A stretch of DNA of 64,000 nucleotides from Acidobacteriaceae bacterium. Lineage in GTDB: Bacteria; Acidobacteriota; Terriglobia; Terriglobales; Acidobacteriaceae. Both the position numbers and the translations under genes were made by a program. Each line of letters begins with the position of its first letter. Position 1 is the stretch's first letter. The stretch spans positions 55,048-119,047 of the forward strand of contig PMAT01000090.1 in NCBI GenBank assembly GCA_003152695.1, in the 5' to 3' direction. This document shows, piece by piece, positions 50,724-60,485 of this stretch. The notes under the pieces are model-generated. The model saw only the letters and a program-made list of their open reading frames with translations. It was not told the DNA's origin and ran no database searches.

Positions 50724-50890
50724 TCACTCTGTCATTCCTGGTTTGTTCTGTCATCACAAGCCTAAACTGTCACCTTCAGCATCTTCTGTCATTTCTGGCT
50801 TTCTCTGTCACTCTTCGCTTATTTTGTCATCCTGAGCGAAAGCGGCCAGTTGTTGGCCGCCGGAGTCGAAGGACCCCCTATAGCCGCTCG
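50724..50890. repeat. 19-bp-period array joined to a dispersed palindrome arm
   Basis: CTGTCAY or TTGTCAT units start at 50729, 50748, 50767, 50786, 50805 and 50824, exactly 19 bp apart, although the rest of each unit varies. The sixth unit runs into GTCATCCTGAGCG and GAAGGACCCCCTATAGC (50826-50884), the palindrome family seen at 7951. Confidence 0.85.
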
Positions 50891-50905
50891 CCGCAAGGTC
50901 TGCCC

Positions 50906-52159
50906 TCAGAACGCCACGTTCTCCCGCAAAATCCCAATATCTTTGTCACCGCGCCCGGACACGTTCACGATCACGATGTCCGACTTGTCCATCTTCGGCG
51001 CGCGCTTGATGCACTCGGCAATCGCGTGCGCCGACTCCAACGCGGGAATGATGCCCTCCATCCGCGCCAGCCTGAGGCAGGCGTCGAGCGCCTCCTGATC
51101 GCTGGCCGACACATATTCCGCGCGCCCCTGATCGTGCAGCCAGGCATGCTCGGGACCGATCGCCGGGTAATCGAGCCCGGCCGACACCGAGTGCGTCAAT
51201 GCGATTTGCCCGGCCAAGTCCTGCAAGACATAAGAGTACGTCCCCTGCAGCACGCCCGGCCCGCCGCCGTCGAAGCGGGCCGCGTGCTCTCCCAGCGAGT
51301 GGCCGCGCCCGCCAGCTTCCACGCCAATCAGTCTCACTTCGCGGTCCTTGATGAATTCGTAGAACACGCCAATCGCATTCGAGCCGCCTCCCACGCACGC
51401 GATGACCGCCGAAGGCAGCCGGCCTTCAGCCTTGAGCACCTGTTTGCGGGCTTCCTGGCCGATGACGCGATGGAAGTCGCGCACCATCGTCGGATAAGGA
51501 TGCGCTCCCAACACACTGCCCAGAAGGTAATGCGTGGTGCGGACATTGGTCACCCAGTCGCGCATGGCTTCGTTGATAGCGTCCTTCAAAGTGCGCGAAC
51601 CCGAGTCCACGCCGCGCACCTCGGTGCCCAGCAGCTTCATGCGGAAGACGTTCAGCTCCTGCCGCCGCATGTCTTCCGTCCCCATGTAAACCACGCACTC
51701 CATACCGAAGAGCGCGCACACGGTTGCGGTCGCGACCCCGTGCTGGCCGGCGCCAGTTTCGGCGATGATGCGATGTTTGCCCATGCGTCGCGCCAGCAGC
51801 GCCTGCCCGATGCAGTTGTTGATCTTGTGCGCCCCGGTGTGCAGCAGGTCTTCCCGCTTGAGATAGATCCTGGCGCCGCCAAGCTGCTGGGTGAGCCGCT
51901 CGGCCAGGAACAGCGGTGTCGGACGGCCCGCGAAATCGGCTAGCAGGCGGTGGAACTCGTCGCGAAATGCCTTGTCTTTGCGTGCCACGGCATAGGCAGT
52001 CTCGAGTTCCTGCAACGCCGCCATCAAGGTCTCAGGAACGTAGCGCCCGCCGTAGGAACCAAATCGTCCACGGACGGCACGTACACGTAGCTGTTTGTCC
52101 GGCTTGCCGAGCGCTGGATTAGCCTCGGAATTCTGCGCGTTGCTGGTTGTTTCTTCCAT
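50906..52159 (-). CDS. trpB: Tryptophan synthase beta chain
   Basis: From ATG 52159 the chain has 417 residues. It includes [14 protein letters not shown], the PLP lysine in HTGAHKINN (near 127-136), [15 protein letters not shown], and [14 protein letters not shown] (the PLP-phosphate loop), with [14 protein letters not shown] and the ESAHA region. It makes tryptophan from indole and serine. It lies 8 bp after trpF. The frame extends further upstream, but MEETTSN is the natural start. This is the TrpB1 type. Confidence 0.95.
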   Translation of the reverse strand: MEETTSNAQNSEANPALGKPDKQLRVRAVRGRFGSYGGRYVPETLMAALQELETAYAVARKDKAFRDEFHRLLADFAGRPTPLFLAERLTQQLGGARIYLKREDLLHTGAHKINNCIGQALLARRMGKHRIIAETGAGQHGVATATVCALFGMECVVYMGTEDMRRQELNVFRMKLLGTEVRGVDSGSRTLKDAINEAMRDWVTNVRTTHYLLGSVLGAHPYPTMVRDFHRVIGQEARKQVLKAEGRLPSAVIACVGGGSNAIGVFYEFIKDREVRLIGVEAGGRGHSLGEHAARFDGGGPGVLQGTYSYVLQDLAGQIALTHSVSAGLDYPAIGPEHAWLHDQGRAEYVSASDQEALDACLRLARMEGIIPALESAHAIAECIKRAPKMDKSDIVIVNVSGRGDKDIGILRENVAF

Positions 52160-52167
52160 GGTCTCTT

Positions 52168-52836
52168 CTACCGCAATGCTGTCTGGGTTTGACGCGCTGC
52201 CCCGACGAAGCTGCGCAGTTTGGCTTCGTCCTTCCTTCCCACTTCGCGCTCGACGCCCGAAACCACATCCACTCCCCAGGGCGCAAACAAGCGGATCGCC
52301 TCGGCGACATTTTCGGGATTCAAGCCTCCTGCGATGATCACGGGCATTTGTGCGCGAACGCGGGCCACAATCGGCGCAGCGGCGGTCCAATCGAAGGTTT
52401 GCCCTGTCCCGCCTCGCTGACTCGGCGAGCCCGCGTCCAGAAGCATCGCGTCAATGCTCTGGCGCGATCGCAGATAATCGTTCAGGCTGTCTGGCGAATT
52501 CAGTAACTCTCGCGCTTGCAGCGTCTTGATAATCTTGCGTTGTCCGACCGCCTGCCGATATTCCTGCATCTGGTCCGCCGGTTCATCGCCGTGAAGCTGG
52601 ACCCCGGTCAATCCGGCCCGCTCGGCAACCTCGGCGACCTGGGCGGGTGTTTGGTTCACGAAAACGCCGATCTTATCAATGTCGTCGGTCAGGCTGGAGA
52701 TGATCTCCGCCGCCTGGTCAATTTCGATTCGCCGCGAACTCGGCGCAAAGATGAACCCCAAAGCATCGGCTCCGGCGGCCAGGCTGGCCTGCGCGTCGGG
52801 CAAATTCGTGATTGCGCAAATCTTTATCCAGATCAT
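52168..52836 (-). CDS. trpF: Phosphoribosylanthranilate isomerase
   Basis: The 222-residue barrel starts [31 protein letters not shown], where the Cys of KICAIT is the catalytic base. The Asp of [20 protein letters not shown] (near 132) is the acid. [15 protein letters not shown] follows. It isomerises phosphoribosylanthranilate in tryptophan synthesis. It overlaps trpC by 4 bp. Confidence 0.95.
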   Translation of the reverse strand: MIWIKICAITNLPDAQASLAAGADALGFIFAPSSRRIEIDQAAEIISSLTDDIDKIGVFVNQTPAQVAEVAERAGLTGVQLHGDEPADQMQEYRQAVGQRKIIKTLQARELLNSPDSLNDYLRSRQSIDAMLLDAGSPSQRGGTGQTFDWTAAAPIVARVRAQMPVIIAGGLNPENVAEAIRLFAPWGVDVVSGVEREVGRKDEAKLRSFVGAARQTQTALR

Positions 52837-53633
52837 CGGGCTGCGACCGCCTGCGCCAGCAGCGCCTGCAATGCCCCGCCCGGACGCGGCGCGCGCATGA
52901 GCGATTCGCCAATCAGAAACGCATCGTAGCCGGCGTCTTGCAGGCGGGCAATGTCATCACCAGTTTCGATACCGCTCTCAGCGACTTTAACCACGCCGGG
53001 AGGCATCAACTCGGCCAGTTGGAGCGAAGTATTCAGGTCAACTCGAAAAGTATGTAGGTCCCGGTTGTTGATCCCAATCGTGTCGCAGCCGGCGTCGAGG
53101 GCGCGTTGCAACTCCACGCCGTCATGCACCTCGCAGAGCACATCGAGTTGCAGTTCAACCGCCCGGCGGTGCAGATTGGCCAGTTCATTCTGCGGGAGGG
53201 CGGCAACGATGAGCAGCACGGCATCGGCGCGATGCGCCCGCGCTTCCAGCAACTGGAACTCGTCGATGATGAAGTCTTTCCGCAGGCAGGGCAGTCGGGT
53301 CGCTTGCGAGGCGATCTCCAGATTCTGCAGCGAGCCCTGAAAGAACCGTTCATTGGTCAACACGGAGAGGGCTGCGGCTCCGGCTTTTTCCAATTCTCGG
53401 GCCAGTTCGGCCACCGGGAAATCCGCGCGAATCAGCCCCTTCGACGGCGACGCCTTCTTCAATTCTGCGATCACCGCAATGCCCGACTTGGCCGCCCTTC
53501 GCAAACCGTGGCGGAACCCGCGCGGCCGATGCTGCTCGACCGCCTGGCTAAGCACCCGGCGATCGGCCGAAGTCTTGGCGGCGGCAACTCGCTCGCGGGT
53601 GGCGGCGACGATCTCTTCCAGCTTGCTGGGCAT
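52833..53633 (-). CDS. trpC: Indole-3-glycerol phosphate synthase
   Basis: From ATG 53633 the enzyme has 266 residues. VIAELKKASPSKG (with the catalytic Lys and Glu positions), TNERFFQGS, FIIDEFQLLEA and VAESGIETGDDIARL match IGPS. It cyclises carboxyphenylamino-deoxyribulose phosphate. It is the first gene of the block in this window. trpE, trpG and trpD are not present. The frame extends to 53714, but the ATG at 53633 fits the family start. Confidence 0.95.
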   Translation of the reverse strand: MPSKLEEIVAATRERVAAAKTSADRRVLSQAVEQHRPRGFRHGLRRAAKSGIAVIAELKKASPSKGLIRADFPVAELARELEKAGAAALSVLTNERFFQGSLQNLEIASQATRLPCLRKDFIIDEFQLLEARAHRADAVLLIVAALPQNELANLHRRAVELQLDVLCEVHDGVELQRALDAGCDTIGINNRDLHTFRVDLNTSLQLAELMPPGVVKVAESGIETGDDIARLQDAGYDAFLIGESLMRAPRPGGALQALLAQAVAAR

Positions 53634-53807
53634 GAGCGTAGCAAGAGTATAACCGCTGAAGACGGTCGATGGTTCGGTAGCAACCGGTCTTCCCGTCATG
53701 CCTGGCACGATCAAGTTCTGTTGCCGTACCCAGCCACGCTTCCGCTTGACTTACTTCTCGCTCTCCACTACTGTCTGCCTGAAATCGAAACCAAAGGAGG
53801 ACTGGCC

Positions 53808-54257
53808 ATGCGCCCGACGGGAATTGTCCTGATTGCGCTGTATCACTTTGGTAGCGCGTTGTTCCTGGTGTGTCTTGCTGTTTCGCTGGTCATTGGCGGC
53901 AGCTTTGTCGGCGCAATGTTCGGCGCGGGTCACGAGAACGCCATCGGTGGCTTGAGCATTGGCTTTCTAATTGGGATAGTCGGGGCTGTGTTCTTCGTGG
54001 TCTTCGCGCTTATCGCCGCCGTCGCTGGTTACGGAATCTGGAGCCTGCGCGAGTGGGGTCGCGTTCTATCCATCGGGCTGGCCGTCATCGCGCTGCTGTT
54101 TTCTCTTCCCGGACTGTTCCTCATGGGACTCCATTTGAGCCTATTTTTCGGCGGCTTTCGCCTGTTCCGAATTGCCATCGGCGTCTTCATTATCTGGTAC
54201 CTGATGCAGCCGCGGATCAGAGTTCTCTTTCAAAAGCCCGCACCCCCGAGCGCCTGA
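53808..54257 (+). CDS. Polytopic membrane protein of unknown function
   Basis: From ATG 53808, behind AAAGGAGG, the product has 149 residues and four hydrophobic segments (LFLVCLAVSLVIGGSF, GLSIGFLIGIVGAVFFVVFALIAA, LSIGLAVIALLFSLPGL, and IAIGVFIIWYL), with GIWSLREWGR between helices 2 and 3. The last, a W-x-LR-EWGR-x-LSI unit, recurs in small membrane proteins of many bacteria. No role is known. Confidence 0.75.
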   Translation: MRPTGIVLIALYHFGSALFLVCLAVSLVIGGSFVGAMFGAGHENAIGGLSIGFLIGIVGAVFFVVFALIAAVAGYGIWSLREWGRVLSIGLAVIALLFSLPGLFLMGLHLSLFFGGFRLFRIAIGVFIIWYLMQPRIRVLFQKPAPPSA

Positions 54258-54442
54258 TCACCTTGGCCGGAGTTGCTGGGTGGGGTCACTCCCCTGATTC
54301 CGTCCTCTTTCGCGCTTGTGCCGGGTCTTTCCACCCCTATAATTAAGGTGCTCTGGACGACAAAGGCTCCGCCGGATCGCACCTGGCCGTAGCCGCGCTG
54401 AGATCGCGGCTGTGGTACGCGGGTATCCGGAAGCATGTCCCT

Positions 54443-56767
54443 ATGGCGACGCTCTTCTCCGCAGCAGGCGCGCTACCCTCCGCGGGCCACCTTTCCTCAC
54501 TCCACCTTCGCCGCAAAAGGCGCTGTTTCAAAGCGTTGAGCGCCATGCTCGCGCTGGTCGTCCTGGCCAGCGTGGGCCAAAACGCCTTCGCGTGGAGTGC
54601 GGCCAGTCGCAAGCAGGAAGCCGCCAGCCAGTTTGCCAAGGCGGAGCAGATGCGTGAGGCGCTCAACGGCCGCCCAGAGGAGGAACGCACGCGTCGCGAC
54701 TACCAGCGTGTGGCTGACGGGTATCGCAAGGTCTATTACGTGGCGCCCGCTTCCAGCAAAGCCGACGCCAGTGTGATCGCGGTGGCCGAAATCCTGGCCG
54801 CCATGGGCCGCCAGTTTGAGCCCGGAGACAAAGACCTGCGTTCGGCCATCCGCGAGTATGAGTTCTTGCGGCGTGAGTATCCGGGCAGCAAGTACCGCTT
54901 CCAGGCGCTGTTCACTATTGGGCAGATCTACGCGGAAGACCTCGGCGATGACGCCGCCGCGCGCAGGACCTTCGAGGAATTCCTACGGCGGTATCCGCGC
55001 CAGTCCCTGGCACGGGAGGCGAAGCAAGCGCTGGCCGAGTTGGACCAACCCAAGCCGAGCAAGAAGCTTGTGGAGGAAGCGCGCGCGGAACCTGCGGATA
55101 CTCCGGCCACTCCGGCCACGGAACTCGCCTCGCAACCGGTTGCAAAGAAGTCGGGATTGCCTATGGTGACCGGCATCCGTCATTGGTCCACTCCCGATTA
55201 CACCCGGGTGGCGATTGATGTGGACCGCGAAGTGAAGTATGAAGTCGGACGCGTTCCCGACCCGGACCGCATCTTCTTCGATCTGCCCGACACTAAGCTG
55301 GCGTCGGTCCTGGTCGGCAAGAGCTTCGATGTGGAAGACGGCTTCCTGAAGAAGATCCGGGTGGCGCAGTATCAGCCGGGATACACGCGCGTCGTTTTCG
55401 AAGTTGCCGACGTCTCCGACTACTCGGCATTCCTGCTGCCCAACCCCTACCGACTCATCATTGATATCCACGGCCGCCAGCCTCATTCCAAAACGCAGGT
55501 CGCTCAGTTGGGCAAGCCCACAGTCAGCAACGAGGAGCAGGCTGCACCGGCTGGCCGCAAGGTCGAAACCACGGCGAAGTCTTCCCGCGACAGCAACGCA
55601 AAGCAGAATGCCGCCCCCAAGACGGCTAGCGGGGATGACAAAGCACTTGTTGCCGTTCAGCCAACCCGTCCGACCTCCGTTGCCACTGCGCAGTCGTCCA
55701 ACCCTCCCCATCGCAAAGTCGTCGTGGACGAAAACGATGAGGTCAGCACCGATGATCTGCCTCCGGCGATGGCGTCATCCGCAAAGCCACCCGCTGCGAA
55801 AGCAACAACCCCGCCCACCGGGGCCCGCGCGGTCAATCCGAACGACCCGCTCTTCTCCGGTCCGGGAGACAGCAAGGGTCCGGAACTGAAGGCCACCACC
55901 GAGCCCACCACCGCTCCAACCGCCGTGGCCATCGCGCCTCGCGCCAAAGCTCGTAAGAAGACCAGCAAAGTCGCAGCCCCGGACGTGCCTTCCACCCACG
56001 AGGCCGAACCCACGTCCGCGGGAGACCGCAGCTTGACCCGCGCTCTGGGGCTCAAGATTGGACGCATTGTAGTGGATGCCGGCCACGGCGGTCACGATAC
56101 CGGAACCATCGGCCCCAACGGGATCATGGAGAAGGACCTGGTTCTCGACGTGGCCTTGCGCCTGGGCCGCTTATTGGAAACTCGTCTCGGCGCCGACGTG
56201 ATCTACACCCGCGACGACGACACCTTCATTCCGCTGGAGACGAGGACCGCCGTGGCCAACGAGCATCAGGCTGACCTGTTCATCTCGGTGCACGCGAATT
56301 CCAGCCCCGACCCGTCGGCCCGCGGAGTCGAGACGTACTACCTGAACTTCACTTCCGATCCCGGTGCGCTGGAAGTCGCCGCTCGGGAGAACGCCGTCTC
56401 CCAAAAGTCAATCTTCGAACTTCAGGACTTGGTCAAGAAAATCACGTTGAAGGAGAAGATCGAGGAATCGCGCGAGTTGGCCAGCGACGTACAGCAATCG
56501 CTCTACGGCGGATTGGCCAGCAAGCGATCCACTCTGCGCGACCGCGGCGTCAAGAAAGCACCCTTCGTGGTGCTGATTGGCGCGAACATGCCGAGCATCC
56601 TGGCGGAAATCTCGTTTGTTTCCAATCCTGCCGATGCCGCCAAGCTGGAAACTCCGGAGTATCGGGAGAAGATCGCCGAGTCGCTATACAAGGGCATCGC
56701 GAAGTATGCCGGTGGCCTCAGTGGCGTGAAAGTGGCCTCCAAGCTCAGCAAGCCCAGCGGAGAATAG
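54443..56767 (+). CDS. N-acetylmuramoyl-L-alanine amidase with AMIN domain
   Basis: A 774-residue exported enzyme. A signal anchor lies near 30-50 (LSAMLALVVLASVGQNAFA). TPR-type repeats follow (about 60-200, including EYPGSKYRFQALFTIGQIYAED), an AMIN domain at about 235-345 (IRHWSTPDYTRVAIDVDREV), an Ala/Pro/Lys-rich spacer and the amidase at about 530-760. The latter has IVVDAGHGGHDTGTIG with the zinc His, and ISVHANSSPDPSARGVETYYL; the catalytic Glu is in the AEISFVSNP segment. It splits the amide between muramic acid and the stem peptide during division. The start could be elsewhere; this ATG fits the signal sequence only after 30 residues. Confidence 0.9.
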   Translation: MATLFSAAGALPSAGHLSSLHLRRKRRCFKALSAMLALVVLASVGQNAFAWSAASRKQEAASQFAKAEQMREALNGRPEEERTRRDYQRVADGYRKVYYVAPASSKADASVIAVAEILAAMGRQFEPGDKDLRSAIREYEFLRREYPGSKYRFQALFTIGQIYAEDLGDDAAARRTFEEFLRRYPRQSLAREAKQALAELDQPKPSKKLVEEARAEPADTPATPATELASQPVAKKSGLPMVTGIRHWSTPDYTRVAIDVDREVKYEVGRVPDPDRIFFDLPDTKLASVLVGKSFDVEDGFLKKIRVAQYQPGYTRVVFEVADVSDYSAFLLPNPYRLIIDIHGRQPHSKTQVAQLGKPTVSNEEQAAPAGRKVETTAKSSRDSNAKQNAAPKTASGDDKALVAVQPTRPTSVATAQSSNPPHRKVVVDENDEVSTDDLPPAMASSAKPPAAKATTPPTGARAVNPNDPLFSGPGDSKGPELKATTEPTTAPTAVAIAPRAKARKKTSKVAAPDVPSTHEAEPTSAGDRSLTRALGLKIGRIVVDAGHGGHDTGTIGPNGIMEKDLVLDVALRLGRLLETRLGADVIYTRDDDTFIPLETRTAVANEHQADLFISVHANSSPDPSARGVETYYLNFTSDPGALEVAARENAVSQKSIFELQDLVKKITLKEKIEESRELASDVQQSLYGGLASKRSTLRDRGVKKAPFVVLIGANMPSILAEISFVSNPADAAKLETPEYREKIAESLYKGIAKYAGGLSGVKVASKLSKPSGE

Positions 56768-56842
56768 GACGCGTACGCCGGCGCCTTCCTGGAAACTTTG
56801 CCCCTGTCGCAGTAGTCTAATTCTGTAGGTCCTTGACCCTCC

Positions 56843-57916
56843 ATGTTGTCCTGTCGCCTAAAACGTTTTCTCGTTGCCGTTGTTTTGTCGGTTGTGCTGG
56901 GGAGCGTCGCATTCGCGTCCGGCGCCAACGACTTCCTGCCGCAGTCCTTCGCCGGCTGGACCAAGTCCGGCCCGGTGCAGTCAACCATCGATCCGGCGAA
57001 TGCCGATGCCGCTTATCCCGCGGTTCTGAAGGAGTACGGCTTCGCCGACGCCGAGACGGCAATCTACATCCGCGCCGATGGACGCAAGCTGACCGTGAAG
57101 GCGGCAAGATTCAACGACGCTTCCGGAGCCTACGGCGCCTTCACCTTTTATCGCCAGCCGTCGATGGGGACGGAACGGATTGGCACCAAAGCCGCGTCGG
57201 CGAACCAGCGCATTCTGTTCTTCCGCGACAACGTTCTGGTCGAAGCTGATTTCGATCGCCTGACCGAAATGTCCGCCGCTGAATTGCGGGAGCTCGCGGG
57301 GATGTTGCCCGCCGCCAAGGCTCCCACCGAAAACCTACCGAGTCTTCCCGAGTACTTGCCGAAGAGCCACGCTGTGGAAAACTCGGCAAAATATATCCTC
57401 GGCCCGCAGGCGTTGATGGCGCAGAAGGGGCTGCTCACTCCCGAGCAGGTTGACTTCAGCCATGATCCCGAAATTCTGATGCAGGATTATTCGTCCGAGA
57501 GCGGGCCTCTTACGCTCATGTTGATTCAGTATCCGACGCCGCAGATCGCCGGCGAACGCCTGCGCGCTTTGCAAAGCGCTCAGCAGTCGTCTCCGAACGC
57601 TCTGCTTGTAAGGCGCAGCGGACCCTTGGTCGATGTCGTCACCGGCGCCGTCGGCAGCAGCGAGGCACATGCGCTTCTCAACTCCATAAACTACGAGGCC
57701 GAGGTCACGTGGAACGAAGCGACCTCGATGAGCAAGCGCGACAACATCGGCAATCTGATCCTCGCAGTGTTTGCGCTGACTGGGATCGTTCTGTTGATCG
57801 CTCTCATCTTTGGGATTTTTTTTGGCGGCATTCGCATCTTGATGAAGCGTCTTTTCCCCGACCGCGTCTTCGACCGCCCCGAGGATGTGGACATCATTCA
57901 GTTGCATCTGCAATGA
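56843..57916 (+). CDS. DUF6599-type exported membrane protein
   Basis: A protein of 357 residues with a signal peptide (LKRFLVAVVLSVVLGSVAFA). The beta-rich periplasmic part carries FLPQSFAGWTKSG and KEYGFADAETAIYIRADGRKLTVKAARFNDASGAYGAFTFYR, recognisable as the DUF6599 family of Acidobacteriota. A helix near the end (NLILAVFALTGIVLLIALIFGIFFGG) anchors it. No biochemical activity is known. It follows the amidase by 75 bp and may share its transcript. Confidence 0.75.
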   Translation: MLSCRLKRFLVAVVLSVVLGSVAFASGANDFLPQSFAGWTKSGPVQSTIDPANADAAYPAVLKEYGFADAETAIYIRADGRKLTVKAARFNDASGAYGAFTFYRQPSMGTERIGTKAASANQRILFFRDNVLVEADFDRLTEMSAAELRELAGMLPAAKAPTENLPSLPEYLPKSHAVENSAKYILGPQALMAQKGLLTPEQVDFSHDPEILMQDYSSESGPLTLMLIQYPTPQIAGERLRALQSAQQSSPNALLVRRSGPLVDVVTGAVGSSEAHALLNSINYEAEVTWNEATSMSKRDNIGNLILAVFALTGIVLLIALIFGIFFGGIRILMKRLFPDRVFDRPEDVDIIQLHLQ

Positions 57917-58058
57917 CAGGCTACTTCCAGTAAACTGCTGAAAATAATGTACTTATCCTACAATTGCGAGAACACGGCAGTTTTCGGTCAATTTCCTGCA
58001 ATTCCATGAATGTTTCGTAAGTAATTGAAAATGCAGCAATTTAAGTCCTAGAAATTGC

Positions 58059-58088
58059 TTGACACGGGGTTTTCCGTGACCCTAGTAT
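58059..58088 (+). promoter_or_regulatory. Promoter of the candidate small RNA
   Basis: A perfect -35 TTGACA (58059-58064) is followed after 18 bp by TAGTAT (58083-58088), the best sigma-70-type promoter in this stretch. Confidence 0.6.
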
Positions 58089-58094
58089 TTGTGC

Positions 58095-58178
58095 AGAAAG
58101 TTTTGACGGTTTAGCCTCCGTTGGAACTATTCTCCCTTGAAGAGAAGGCCGCCCCGTTGCCGGGTGGCCTTTTCCTTT
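58095..58178 (+). ncRNA. Candidate small RNA, about 84 nt
   Basis: The promoter at 58059-58088 predicts a start near 58095. The stretch has no open frame with a start codon and ends in a strong hairpin with a T-rich tail (58145-58178). A small inverted repeat (GACGG ... CCGTTGG) and GAACTATTCTCCCTTGAAGAGAA lie between. The distance to the ABC gene (over 300 bp) argues against a simple leader. Class unknown; an Acidobacteriota-specific RNA is conceivable. Confidence 0.5.
58145..58178 (+). terminator. Intrinsic terminator of the candidate small RNA
   Basis: AAGGCC-G-CCC pairs with GGG-T-GGCCTT around a 7-nt loop. TTCCTTT follows. Confidence 0.75.
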
Positions 58179-58490
58179 GCGTCAAGTCGCTCAGGGCCCG
58201 AGTGGATCACGCGATGACGAGAAATTCTCGCGCGAAAAAGTTTTCCTAACTCACCCGGGCGGCCACTCAATTTGAACATTCCCTTCATTCCAATGTTTCT
58301 CAGCGCGCCATATTGCTCCAGTTGCGATGCATTTTACTTTCGGTGAGGAATCCGATGTGGCGATCTGGACAAACCATCACAGAGGAACACCCTCTCCGCT
58401 GCCTCTGATGCAAGATGCCGAATCCATTTGTCTCCGGCAGTTCCGAACCCAATCACCCCTCACGCGAATCCAAGTCTCTTGACCCCTACC

Positions 58491-60371
58491 ATGCATTTCA
58501 TGCATTCCACATCAGCGAAGCCGGCAAAGAAAACTGAGATATTCAAGGCGCTGCCCGAAGTCTGGCAACTGATTCGGCCACGCCGCGCCCTGCTCGCGCT
58601 GGGCCTGGGACTGATGATCATCAACCGCGTCTCCGGGCTGGTGCTTCCGGCTTCCACCAAATACCTGGTGGACGACATCATCGGTAAGCGCCATCTCAAA
58701 TTGCTCTATCCGCTGGTGGGGGTGGTTCTGCTGGCGACGCTCATCCAGGGCCTCACGTCGTTTGCGCTCACCCAGACGCTCTCCAAGGCGGCTCAGAAGC
58801 TCATCGCCGAGTTGCGCCGTCGGGTGCAAGAGCACGTCGGGCGGCTGTCCATTTCTTATTACGACGCCAACAAGACCGGCATCCTGGTTTCGCGCATCAT
58901 GAGCGACGTCGAGGGCGTGCGCAACCTCATTGGCACCGGTCTGGTGGACTTCGCTGGCGGGTTGCTCACTGCGGTTATCGCCTTCGCTGTGCTGATCCGC
59001 ATCAGCCCGATCATGACCGCCATTGCGTTCGGCTTTCTCGGAATATTTGGATTCGGCCTCCGCAAAGCTTTTCGTACCATCCGCCCCATCTTCCGGGAGC
59101 GCGCCAAGATCAACGCTGAGGTCACCGGGCGTCTGACGGAATCGCTGGGAGGGGTGCGGGTGGTTAAGGGCTATCACGCCGAGCAACGCGAGCACGAGGT
59201 GTTCAGCTCGGGGGTCGAGCGCCTGCTGCAAAATGTCTTTCGCACCCTGACCGCAACCTCGGTCATGAGCCTGTCGTCTTCCACTCTCATGGGGGTCATC
59301 GGCGCGATCGTCATGTTCATGGGAACCCGCCAGATTCTGGCAGGGAAGCTGACCCTGGGCGGATTCTTCACCTACACCATGTTTCTCGGATATCTGGCCG
59401 CGCCACTGTTTCAGGTTGTCGGTATCGGCACCCAGATCACGGAAGCCCTCGCCGGTCTGGAACGCACTCGCGAAGTTCTCGACGAGGTTCCCGAAAACGA
59501 AGACCCCAAGCGGACCGTCACGCTTCCCGAGATCCGCGGCGACGTCACCTTCCAGGATGTCACCTTCGCCTACGAGCAGAAGAAAACTGTCCTGCACGAC
59601 ATCTCGTTTCGCGCCCGGCCGGGTACGGTGACAGCGCTGGTCGGATCCTCGGGATCGGGCAAGTCCACCATCATCGGCTTGATTGCCGCCTTCCACACCC
59701 CCAACCAGGGCAAGATTCTGGTAGATTCGGTCGATCTCTCCACCGTCCGGCTGGAGTCGTACCGCACCCAACTGGGCATGGTCTTGCAGGATTCGTTTCT
59801 GTTCGACGGAAGCATTCGCGAGAACGTGGCCTTTTCCAAACCCCATGCGACGGAGCAGGAGATTCTCCGGGCTTGCGCCATCGCCCGCGTGGACGAGTTC
59901 GCGGAGAAGTACGAGCTGAAGTACGACACCATCATCGGCGAGCGCGGCGTGAAGCTGTCCGGCGGCCAGCGCCAGCGCGTTTCCATCGCGCGCGCCATCC
60001 TGGCGGACCCGCGCATCCTGATTCTCGATGAAGCCACTTCCAGTCTCGACTCCGAATCGGAAGCCCTGATCCAGGAAGGACTCTCCTACCTCATGCAAGG
60101 GCGCACCACGTTTGTCATCGCCCATCGGCTCTCCACTATTCGCCGGGCGGACCAGATCCTGGTGGTCGAGGAAGGACGAATCGTCGAGCACGGCAACCAT
60201 CAATCGCTTTACCAGTTCGGTGGCCGCTACTACGAGCTGTACACCAAGCAACATGGCATCGAACAGAATCTCTTCCTGGCCCCCGGAGAAGGGGACACGA
60301 CCGAAGAGTCCGCTGCGGTGGTGGCGGAGGGAATCGCGGCCGATCCCGATCCGACGACGCTGCTGCGCTAA
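58491..60371 (+). CDS. ABC exporter, fused membrane and ATPase domains
   Basis: From ATG 58491 the protein has 626 residues. The N-terminal 330 or so hold six transmembrane helices of the ABC exporter type, with the coupling-helix phrase FRERAKINAEVTGRLTESLGGVRVVKGY. The ATPase has Walker A GSSGSGKST (near 384), LSGGQRQR (near 488), Walker B ILILDEATS (near 508) and the H-loop IAHRLST. It would act as a homodimer exporting lipids, drugs or peptides; the substrate is not evident. The reading frame extends to 58428, but those codons are low-complexity and lack a ribosome-binding site. Confidence 0.9.
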   Translation: MHFMHSTSAKPAKKTEIFKALPEVWQLIRPRRALLALGLGLMIINRVSGLVLPASTKYLVDDIIGKRHLKLLYPLVGVVLLATLIQGLTSFALTQTLSKAAQKLIAELRRRVQEHVGRLSISYYDANKTGILVSRIMSDVEGVRNLIGTGLVDFAGGLLTAVIAFAVLIRISPIMTAIAFGFLGIFGFGLRKAFRTIRPIFRERAKINAEVTGRLTESLGGVRVVKGYHAEQREHEVFSSGVERLLQNVFRTLTATSVMSLSSSTLMGVIGAIVMFMGTRQILAGKLTLGGFFTYTMFLGYLAAPLFQVVGIGTQITEALAGLERTREVLDEVPENEDPKRTVTLPEIRGDVTFQDVTFAYEQKKTVLHDISFRARPGTVTALVGSSGSGKSTIIGLIAAFHTPNQGKILVDSVDLSTVRLESYRTQLGMVLQDSFLFDGSIRENVAFSKPHATEQEILRACAIARVDEFAEKYELKYDTIIGERGVKLSGGQRQRVSIARAILADPRILILDEATSSLDSESEALIQEGLSYLMQGRTTFVIAHRLSTIRRADQILVVEEGRIVEHGNHQSLYQFGGRYYELYTKQHGIEQNLFLAPGEGDTTEESAAVVAEGIAADPDPTTLLR

Positions 60372-60485
60372 GGCGAGTCGAATGTTCCCCCTGCCGGATG
60401 GGCCACATCTCGCTTCTGACGACCCACGAAGATGCTGTATCATCAGGACTTTCGCGCTGTAATTGGTGTGCACTGACGAGTCGAT

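Noticed and set aside
50729-50830. CRISPR array at the 19-bp-period repeats.
   Set aside because: Only seven bases are conserved per unit, the period is 19 rather than 55-75, and no cas gene is present.
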